A stretch of DNA of 62,586 nucleotides from Saccharopolyspora rectivirgula DSM 43747 (GTDB lineage: Bacteria; Actinomycetota; Actinomycetes; Mycobacteriales; Pseudonocardiaceae): NCBI RefSeq assembly GCF_000497205.1, contig NZ_AYJW01000015.1:1-62586 (forward strand), in the 5' to 3' direction. The notes under the pieces were generated by a model. That model was given only the letters and a program-made list of their open reading frames with translations, did not search any database and was not told the origin of the DNA. Position numbers and translations under genes: made by a program. Positions 56,574 to 62,586 of this stretch are shown in pieces. The number at the start of each line of letters is the position of its first letter. Position 1 is the stretch's first letter.

Positions 56574-57580
56574 TGGCCCGGCGTGGCTGGCACGACCTTG
56601 ACGAATCGGATGTGCGAGTACGTCCAGGACGCCGGGGCAGCCGACCACGCAGCAAACGCCGCCCCAAGCACGAGAACGCGGTCGAAGCGATGGTGATCGC
56701 GGTCGACCGCGGCCGCTGGACGTGCGCGTTGGGCGACGACCCCGAGCGGCGAGTGGTGGCGATGCGGGCCAAGGAACTGGGCCGCACCCCCATCGTCGTC
56801 GGCGACCGGGTGGGGCTGGTCGGCGACGTGTCCGGCCGCCCGGACACGCTGGCCCGCATCGTCCGGGTCGCCGAACGCACCAGCGTGCTGCGCCGCACCG
56901 CCGACGACACCGACCCGTACGAGCGGGTGGTGGTGGCCAACGCCGAACAACTGGTGATCGTGACCGCGTTGGCGGACCCGCCGCCGCGCCCCGGGTTCAT
57001 CGACCGCTGCCTGGTGGCCGCCTACGCGGGCGGCCTGTCGCCACTGCTGTGCCTGACCAAGGCCGACCTGGCCGCCCCCGGGGAGTGGCTGGACGAGTAC
57101 GCCTCGCTGGACCTCCCGGTCACGGTGACCCGGTTAGACGCCGAACCGGACGAACTGCGGGAGTGGTTGACCGGCCGGGTGTCGGCGCTCATCGGCCACT
57201 CCGGAGTCGGGAAGTCCACTTTGGTCAACCGGTTGGTCCCGGAAGCGGACCGGGAGATCGGCGAGGTGAGCGCGATCGGCAAAGGCCGCCACACCTCCAC
57301 CTCCGCGGTCGCGCTGCCGCTGCCGCAGGGCGGCTGGGTGGTGGACACCCCCGGGATCAGGTCCTTCGGCCTGGCCCACGTCACCCCGGACGACGTGATC
57401 GCCGTGTTCGAAGGCTTCGCCGAAGCCGCCGAGGAGTGCCCGCCCAACTGCGGGCACCTGGGCGGCGACCAGGACCCGGACTGCTACCTGGACACCTACG
57501 CCGCGGAAGCGGGCAGTCCGCAACGCCTGGCAGCCCTGCGCCGGCTGCTGCGCTCCCGAGCTGGCCTGGACGACACCTGA
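56573..57580 (+). CDS. rsgA: Ribosome small-subunit-dependent GTPase A
   Basis: 335 residues. A circularly permuted GTPase: G4 TKAD (about 161) precedes G1 GHSGVGKST (about 207) and G3 DTPGIRSF. An OB fold is N-terminal, and the C-terminal zinc finger is CPPNCGHLGGDQDPDC. It matures the 30S subunit. It is translationally coupled to aroA. This matches the aroA-rsgA neighbourhood of mycobacteria. Confidence 0.93.
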   Translation: MARRGWHDLDESDVRVRPGRRGSRPRSKRRPKHENAVEAMVIAVDRGRWTCALGDDPERRVVAMRAKELGRTPIVVGDRVGLVGDVSGRPDTLARIVRVAERTSVLRRTADDTDPYERVVVANAEQLVIVTALADPPPRPGFIDRCLVAAYAGGLSPLLCLTKADLAAPGEWLDEYASLDLPVTVTRLDAEPDELREWLTGRVSALIGHSGVGKSTLVNRLVPEADREIGEVSAIGKGRHTSTSAVALPLPQGGWVVDTPGIRSFGLAHVTPDDVIAVFEGFAEAAEECPPNCGHLGGDQDPDCYLDTYAAEAGSPQRLAALRRLLRSRAGLDDT

Positions 57581-57672
57581 TTCACTCTGCCGAGGGCTTC
57601 CAACCGGTGCCGAGCCGCATGCGTTGTTAGCGTGGAGATTCAGTTCTGGGCCCCTTGTCGAGGAGCTGGCGC

Positions 57673-58530
57673 ATGCACCCATTCCGCACCGGCCTGCTCG
57701 TGCTGCTCGTCGCACTGCTCGCTGGCTGCAGCGGTCACGCACCCGATCCAGCGCCGCCCCGCCCCTCCAGCGCGGAAGCCGCGCGCCCGGACCTGCGGCC
57801 GCCGGCCACCGAGCTGCTCACCGAGGTGATCCAGCGGATCGAACAACAAGGCGCGGCGCACAGCGAAATCCAGGGCAGTCTCGGCCTGGTGGGCCGGGTG
57901 CAGGCCGCCGGTGCGATGAACTACACCCGCTCGGGGACCGAGCTCACCCTGCGCGGGCACACGACCCCCAACGGCCACCAACCGCCCCAACCCATCCAGC
58001 TGTCCATGGTGGACAACGTTGGCTACCTCGCCACCCCGCTGGCCTCCCCGGACCCCGCCAAGCCGTGGGTGAAGATCGTCCCGGGCGGCAACGACTTCGG
58101 CGCCCGCCTGCTGAGCCCGGCGCTGCAGCAGCTGCGGGAAGCCGTCGACCCCCGCACCACGTTCAGCGGGGTGGAAGCGGCCACCCGCATCCACCACAGC
58201 GCTCCCGACCAGGTCAACGGACTCCCCACCACCCGCTACGACCTGCGCATCATCACCGCCCGAGCAGCGGAGATCGCACCCGATCCCCAGCAGCGCGCCC
58301 GCTTCCGCAACGCGCTGCACTCCGGGAAACGCGAACTCGGCTACCAGTTGTGGGTGGACGGCTCCGGGCTCCCGGTGCGGTTCGCCGCCCAGGACGAAGT
58401 GGCGCAAGCCGGCGAAGTGGCGGTCACCACCACCTACCGGAACTGGGGAGCACCGGTGGAGATCAACACCCCGCCGGCGGACGAGGTGGGCGTCCTGCAA
58501 GACCTCCCGCAAGCACCGCCGCCCCGGTAG
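57673..58530 (+). CDS. Lipoprotein, paralogue 1
   Basis: 285 residues from the ATG at 57673, with GAGGAG 9 nt upstream. A lipoprotein signal ends in LLAGC, so it is anchored on the outer membrane face. The mature part shows beta-rich repeats (VQAAGAMNYTRSGTELTLRG, YQLWVDGSGLPVRFAAQD) and ends NWGAPVEINTPPADEVG. The fold resembles LppX/LolA-like lipid-binding lipoproteins, but this is only an impression. A paralogue follows. Confidence 0.8.
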   Translation: MHPFRTGLLVLLVALLAGCSGHAPDPAPPRPSSAEAARPDLRPPATELLTEVIQRIEQQGAAHSEIQGSLGLVGRVQAAGAMNYTRSGTELTLRGHTTPNGHQPPQPIQLSMVDNVGYLATPLASPDPAKPWVKIVPGGNDFGARLLSPALQQLREAVDPRTTFSGVEAATRIHHSAPDQVNGLPTTRYDLRIITARAAEIAPDPQQRARFRNALHSGKRELGYQLWVDGSGLPVRFAAQDEVAQAGEVAVTTTYRNWGAPVEINTPPADEVGVLQDLPQAPPPR

Positions 58531-58612
58531 CCATTTTTCCCAATTCGACCATGCGGGGCACACCGCGTTGCTACCTTCCAAATGATCGACCGACCATGGG
58601 AAGGAAGCAGAC

Positions 58613-59416
58613 GTGCGTCGCACTGTGCTTGCGCTCTCCGCTGCCGCGCTCGCCGCGGCACTGACCGCTTGTGGTCAGGACTCCAGCAGCTCCCCGACCC
58701 CCGACTCCGGGCAGAGCGAGAACAGCTCGGGCCTCCAGCAGTTCACCGACGCCCAAGAGCTGGCCAACACCATCGTGACCAAGGGCAGCGAGAAGGGCAC
58801 GGCGAAGGTCACCTGGGAAGCCAACTCGCAGCCCGGCATGGAATGCCAGGTGGACTTCAACTCCGGGCTCATGGCGTGCACCAGTGAAGTCCAAGAAGTC
58901 GTGATCACCGACAACGGCACGTACATCAAGTCGCCGGAACTGGCCCGCATCGCCGGTGACCCGAGCAAGGAATGGCTGCGCACCGGCGGCGAGAACCCCA
59001 TGGAGCAGCAGTACGACGAGTTGGGGTCCCTGACCGACCTGAACGAGGTGGTGGGGTCCGGCACCACCATCGCCAACAGCACCGAAGAGCAGGTCGACGG
59101 CCAGAACACCGTGCGCTACGAGCTGGTCACCGACGTGCAGCAGGCGGCGGCCGAGGCCGAGTCGGAAGCCGCCAAGAACTCCTACCAGCTCCTGCTGGAC
59201 AACGGGGTCACGGAACTGAAGTCGACGCTGTGGATCGGCGAGGACGGCCTCCCGGTCAAAGCCGAGGCGGTCAACCCGGCGATGAACGTCATGGGCCGGG
59301 AGATCCCGGAAACCACCGTCACCATGACCTACAGCGACTGGGGCGCGCCGGTGCAGATCACCGAGCCCCCGGCCGACCAGGTCCAGGAGATGAACACGCC
59401 GTCGATGCCCAACTGA
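58613..59416 (+). CDS. Lipoprotein, paralogue 2
   Basis: 267 residues from a GTG with AAGGA about 10 nt upstream. The lipobox is LTAC. The C-terminal half aligns with the preceding gene: LWIGEDGLPVKAEAV and YSDWGAPVQITEPPADQV against its LWVDGSGLPVRF and YRNWGAPVEINTPPADEV. Function unknown; the pair may bind lipids or envelope components. Confidence 0.8.
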   Translation: MRRTVLALSAAALAAALTACGQDSSSSPTPDSGQSENSSGLQQFTDAQELANTIVTKGSEKGTAKVTWEANSQPGMECQVDFNSGLMACTSEVQEVVITDNGTYIKSPELARIAGDPSKEWLRTGGENPMEQQYDELGSLTDLNEVVGSGTTIANSTEEQVDGQNTVRYELVTDVQQAAAEAESEAAKNSYQLLLDNGVTELKSTLWIGEDGLPVKAEAVNPAMNVMGREIPETTVTMTYSDWGAPVQITEPPADQVQEMNTPSMPN

Positions 59417-59423
59417 CGCGGCA

Positions 59424-59449
59424 AGCCCGGGGCCGGGCGGCCCCGGGCT
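59424..59449. terminator. Bidirectional terminator
   Basis: A perfect 11-bp stem AGCCCGGGGCC (59424-59434) with GGCCCCGGGCT (59439-59449) and a GGGC loop, between the convergent lipoprotein and DUF6912 genes. Confidence 0.85.
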
Positions 59450-59952
59450 CACATCAGTTCGAGCAAGAACGGGATTTCCTGCGGGGCGTACCAGGCCAGT
59501 TCGTGGTCCTCGACCTCCCCCAAGGCGAACTCGGCATCCGGGTCGCCGAGATCAGCGGCATCGATCACATCGGCCGCCGCCCGCACCGCCTCCTCCGCGT
59601 CCGCGACATCCACGTGCACCGAAGCCAACTGCTTCCACCGCACCGGCCCAGCAACCCGCACCACCGCGTGGTCGAGATCCGGCCGGAGCGTCACATCCGA
59701 CACATCAGCGGCCACCACCACCCTGCGCAACTCCGGTTTCTCACCCCCGGCCAAATCGGAGGCGAGCAGCCGCAGGGACGCGCGAGCCGCCTCCCGCATC
59801 GCCGCGTACTCCAGTTCTTCGGTGTCCCCGCTGGCATAGGACTCGCGCAACGCCGGCGTCAAGGCGAAAGCAGTTCCACTGACGGGCTGTAACTGCTTCT
59901 CCTCCACCAGTGCGCGCAGCATATTCAGCGTCGCGGGCAGGTAAATCCTCAT
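59449..59952 (-). CDS. DUF6912-like conserved protein
   Basis: 167 residues. It begins MRIYLPATLNMLRALVEE and contains GTAFALTPALRESYASGDTEELEYAAMREAARASLRLL, features I recall in mycobacterial Rv3231c-type proteins. An acidic C-terminal half follows. Function unknown. The ATG overlaps the stop of the wax-ester-synthase-like gene (ATGA), so the two are coupled. Confidence 0.8.
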   Translation of the reverse strand: MRIYLPATLNMLRALVEEKQLQPVSGTAFALTPALRESYASGDTEELEYAAMREAARASLRLLASDLAGGEKPELRRVVVAADVSDVTLRPDLDHAVVRVAGPVRWKQLASVHVDVADAEEAVRAAADVIDAADLGDPDAEFALGEVEDHELAWYAPQEIPFLLELM

Positions 59953-61385
59953 GCGTTGACCGTCCCGATCATCTCGTCCACCGCTTCTCCGATCATCGCC
60001 GCCAGCACGTTCACATCCGGCATCGCCACCCGGTCAGCGTTCAACCCGAAGTACACGCCACCGTCGTAGGAGGTGACACCGATCGACAGTGACTGGTTCT
60101 TCGCCAGCGGTACGACCGGGAACATCTCCATCATCTTCGCCCCCGCCGCGTACATCGGCACCTGCGGGCCGGGCACGTTGGTCACCAGCACGTTGAACAG
60201 CCGGTCCGAGAACTGGTTGGCCACCCGGGCCCCCAGCGCGTGCAGCGTCGGCGGGGCGAATCCGGACAACCGCACCAGCGCGTCCGCGGCCACTGAATCC
60301 CCGGACTCGTAGTGCGCCCGCATCGCGTGGCTCACCTGTTGCAGGCGAACCATCGGGTTGCCCTCGCCCACGGGCAAGTCCACGAAGAACGCCGACACCT
60401 TGTTCCCCACCGCATCGGGCGGGAGCGTGCCGGTTTCCGAATAAGACCGCCTGCTCTCGGCATCACCGGAACGCACCGACACCGGGACCATCGCCCGCAC
60501 CGTGGTGCCCAGGTTGACGACCTCGCCCCGGGACAGCAGCCAATTCCGCAGCGCCGTGGTCACTATCGCCAGCACCACGTCGTTGATGGTCGCCGTGTTC
60601 CCGCGCCGGATCGCGCGGAGGTCGTCGAGCTTGGCCCGGGCCACCGCGAACCGGCGCTGAGCGGAAGTGGGGGAGTTCAACGGACCGCTGGGGGCGGGGA
60701 AAACCGCCGCGCGCAACGCGGACACCACCCCGTCCAGCGCCCGGCTGACCTTGCGGGCGGTCGCGGTCACGTCCGCCAACGTCGCCCTGGCGTTCTCCAC
60801 GATCTCCCCGGGCCGCTGAACGGCATCGGCCGCCGCATCGGCCAACAGCTGCACCGTGCCCGGCTGCGGCCGCGGCATCCACAGCACATCCCCCTCGGCG
60901 ACCTCCGAGTCCCGCTCGGTGTCCAGGATCATCTGGGCGATGTCGACCGCGGCGATGCCGTCGATCATGGCCTGGTGGGTTTTGGTGATCACCGCGGTGC
61001 GATTGCGGGACAGCCCCTCCACCAGGTAGATCTCCCACAACGGCCGGCTCTGGTCGAGCTTGCGGGACATCAACCGGGCAACCAGTTCGTGCAGCTGTTC
61101 ATCATTGCCCGGTCTCGGCAGGGCCGACCGGCGCACGTGGTAGGTGAGATCGAAGTCCTGGTCGTCGACCCACACCGGGCGGGCCAACCGGCCCGGAACC
61201 TGCAGCACCCGCTGCCGGTAGCGGGGCACCAAGTTGAGCCGCCGATCGATGAGGGAGAGGACCTTGTCGTAGTCCAGGCCGCTGCGCTGGCTGCGGAAAA
61301 TCGCCACACCACCGACGTGCATCGGCGTGGTGTCGTCTTCCAGGTACAGGAACGACGCGTCGACTGCGGAGAGGCGATCGGGCAT
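59949..61385 (-). CDS. Wax ester synthase/diacylglycerol acyltransferase family protein
   Basis: 478 residues from the ATG at 61385 (CAGGA 9 nt upstream). It begins with the family signature MPDRLSAVDASFLYLEDDTTPMHVGG split by the usual short gap. The catalytic motif, normally HHAxxDG, reads His137-Gln138-Ala-Met-Ile-Asp-Gly, so the second His is Gln. NDVVLAIVTTALRNWL, VSVRS and NVPGPQVPMY are conserved. Such enzymes make triacylglycerol or wax esters; the changed motif makes activity uncertain. It is divergent from the rRNA methyltransferase gene. Confidence 0.87.
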   Translation of the reverse strand: MPDRLSAVDASFLYLEDDTTPMHVGGVAIFRSQRSGLDYDKVLSLIDRRLNLVPRYRQRVLQVPGRLARPVWVDDQDFDLTYHVRRSALPRPGNDEQLHELVARLMSRKLDQSRPLWEIYLVEGLSRNRTAVITKTHQAMIDGIAAVDIAQMILDTERDSEVAEGDVLWMPRPQPGTVQLLADAAADAVQRPGEIVENARATLADVTATARKVSRALDGVVSALRAAVFPAPSGPLNSPTSAQRRFAVARAKLDDLRAIRRGNTATINDVVLAIVTTALRNWLLSRGEVVNLGTTVRAMVPVSVRSGDAESRRSYSETGTLPPDAVGNKVSAFFVDLPVGEGNPMVRLQQVSHAMRAHYESGDSVAADALVRLSGFAPPTLHALGARVANQFSDRLFNVLVTNVPGPQVPMYAAGAKMMEMFPVVPLAKNQSLSIGVTSYDGGVYFGLNADRVAMPDVNVLAAMIGEAVDEMIGTVNA

Positions 61386-61451
61386 GACCGCATCCTGACA
61401 CAGCGAAGCCCTTGGCCGCGGGACGAAGCAGCGCCATGTGACACTTGAGCG

Positions 61452-62216
61452 GTGACCGGCAATATTTCCCCCAAGGATCGTTTCGTCACCGTCTACGGCC
61501 GCAAGCCGGTTTTGGAAGCGCTGAGCGACTACAGCCTGCGCGTGGACAAGGTCGTGATCGCCGAAGGAACACGTGGTCCCGCGATCGAGGAGATCCGGGA
61601 AATGGCGGCTGACCGAGCCGTCCCGGTGCAGCACGCCAGTGCGCACCGGGTGAAGGTGCTGTCCGGCAACGGTCGGCACGACCAGGGGGTGGTTGCGGAC
61701 GTGGTCGCCCGCCAAATGCGTCCCCTGGTGGACGCGCTGGAGGATCCCAAGCGGGCCCCGCAGACGATCCTGCTGCTGGATGGTTTGACCACACCGGCGA
61801 ACGTCGGCATGATCTTGCGAACCGCCACCGCGGCGGGAATGGACGGAATCGTGGTGCCGCACCGCGGGGTCGCCAGCCTCGACCCGCTCGTGGTGAAAGC
61901 CTCCGCCGGGGTGGCCTTCCACGCCCCCGTGCTGCGGACGCGGACCGCGGGCGACGCCGCCGAACTGCTCACCGAAGCCGGATACCCGTTGTACGCGCTG
62001 GAGGCGAACGCCCCGGAGAGCATCTTCTCCGCTGAACTGCCCTCCCGCGCGGTGTTCGTGCTCGGCAGCGAAACCTCCGGCCTGTCGGACGACGTCCGCG
62101 CCCAGGTTCACCAGTCGATCTCCATCCCGATGCAAGGCGGAGTGGAATCGATCAACGTGGCCAGTGCTGCAGCTGTGGTGTGCTTCGAACTGCTCCGCCG
62201 CAAAACCGCTCAGTGA
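61452..62216 (+). CDS. SpoU/TrmH-family rRNA 2'-O-methyltransferase
   Basis: 254 residues. A substrate-binding domain (VTVYGRKPVLEAL) precedes the SPOUT knot with its three motifs: LLDGLTTPANVGMILRTATAAG, FVLGSETSGLSDDV, and IPMQGGVESINVASAAAVV. It methylates a ribose in rRNA or tRNA. The start is a GTG 67 nt from the divergent wax-ester-type gene. It lies next to the end of an rRNA operon, which may be coincidental. Confidence 0.9.
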   Translation: MTGNISPKDRFVTVYGRKPVLEALSDYSLRVDKVVIAEGTRGPAIEEIREMAADRAVPVQHASAHRVKVLSGNGRHDQGVVADVVARQMRPLVDALEDPKRAPQTILLLDGLTTPANVGMILRTATAAGMDGIVVPHRGVASLDPLVVKASAGVAFHAPVLRTRTAGDAAELLTEAGYPLYALEANAPESIFSAELPSRAVFVLGSETSGLSDDVRAQVHQSISIPMQGGVESINVASAAAVVCFELLRRKTAQ

Positions 62217-62517
62217 GGCGCAATCCGGCCGTCCCTCACCCTTCCCGCACCACTGCCGCGAGGGGCGGCCCGAGCTGTTCCACCAGCACCACGCCGAAAT
62301 CCTTCACCGGCAGCGTGAAACCTGTTGCGCGCCAAGAAGAACACGATGCGCGGAAGCCACGAGCAGCAAATCGCGAAACACCGAGCCGGCCCGAAACAAC
62401 AGCAGAACACTGTGGACAGAAAAGCGGAGCGCGGGAAAACGGTGCTGTGCGCGGGATTTCACGACTGGAACAACGAATAGCTGGTGCTTGGTGGTGTTTC
62501 CCTTTTGGGAATAGGGT
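62217..62517. other. Intergenic region downstream of the SpoU gene
   Basis: About 300 nt between convergent SpoU and rRNA genes. I see no gene, repeat copy or clear element in it. Confidence 0.5.
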
Positions 62518-62551
62518 GGTGGCCCACCAGGATCACTCCTGGTGGGCCACC
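62518..62551 (-). terminator. rRNA operon terminator
   Basis: A perfect 14-bp stem GGTGGCCCACCAGG (62518-62531) with CCTGGTGGGCCACC (62538-62551) and a 6-nt loop, about 13 nt past the 5S 3' end. Confidence 0.85.
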
Positions 62552-62564
62552 ATCGTGGGTTGGT

Positions 62565-62586
62565 GTGTCGGCGGTGTCCTACTCTC
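62565..62586 (-). rRNA. rrf: 5S ribosomal RNA, 3' end (partial)
   Basis: Read on the minus strand the last bases are GAGAGTAGGACACCGCCGAC, which is the conserved 3' end of actinobacterial 5S rRNA. The gene continues beyond the window edge, implying a 16S-23S-5S operon read on the minus strand. The exact 3' end is uncertain by a few bases. Confidence 0.85.

Noticed and set aside
62210-62410. A 66-codon Cys-rich minus-strand frame after the SpoU gene
   Set aside because: No start signal or conservation that I recognise, and it overlaps the SpoU stop.

Overview
The window is GC-rich actinobacterial chromosome, most likely from a member of the Pseudonocardiaceae (a Saccharopolyspora-like genus is my guess, not proven). 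Supporting signs are WhiB1, an ECF sigma/ZAS anti-sigma pair, a Kgd-type 2-oxoglutarate enzyme, PonA2, ribosomal protein bL37, an SSI-type inhibitor, many GTG/TTG starts and many apparently leaderless genes. I see no phage, insertion sequence, CRISPR array or tRNA. The right edge cuts into the 3' end of a 5S rRNA gene on the minus strand.

Layout. 0.1-6 kb: a PonA2-like penicillin-binding protein, two small conserved proteins, and a flavin monooxygenase divergent from its probable TetR regulator. 6-18.6 kb: catabolism, with fadBA (beta-oxidation), glcDEF (glycolate oxidase), a phosphodiesterase, an acyl-CoA dehydrogenase/CoA-racemase pair and a MerR regulator. 18.9-27 kb: an SSI protease inhibitor, two DUF202 membrane proteins, gcvH behind a tandem glycine riboswitch, an ABC-2 transporter and a 1250-residue fused ABC exporter. 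27.5-31.6 kb: the Kgd/SucA 2-oxoglutarate enzyme and a 57-residue companion. 31.7-38.4 kb: histidine utilisation (hutHU, hutFI) divergent from an IclR regulator. 38.5-47 kb: a BpsA-like aminopropyltransferase, a PAS-GGDEF-EAL protein, malic enzyme, an RmlC-like epimerase, an S26-type protease, a histidine phosphatase, a GNAT and a membrane protein.

47.6-62.2 kb keeps the gene order of the Mycobacterium tuberculosis Rv3218-Rv3234 region as I remember it: DAG-kinase-like protein, whiB1, pdtaS, a TB7.3-like biotinyl protein, bL37, rsrA/rshA, sigR/sigH, YbaK, SRAP proteins, aroA, rsgA, a DUF6912 protein and a wax-ester-synthase-like protein, followed by a SpoU methyltransferase next to the rRNA operon.

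Four regulatory signals stand out. (1) A palindrome of the form AAGGGAACTTTTC...GAAAAGTTCCCTT recurs just after stop codons, but only in the first 34.4 kb. (2) A shared site, GYSACA-N3-YTGG-TGTCAC, lies upstream of fadA, the racemase operon and the merR gene, suggesting a small acyl-CoA regulon. (3) sigR carries a GGAAT-N18-GTT self-promoter placed to make a 55-residue longer isoform. (4) whiB1 has two identical CRP-type sites 30 bp apart. Many genes without a Shine-Dalgarno sequence have a TANNNT -10 hexamer almost exactly 6 nt before the start codon.
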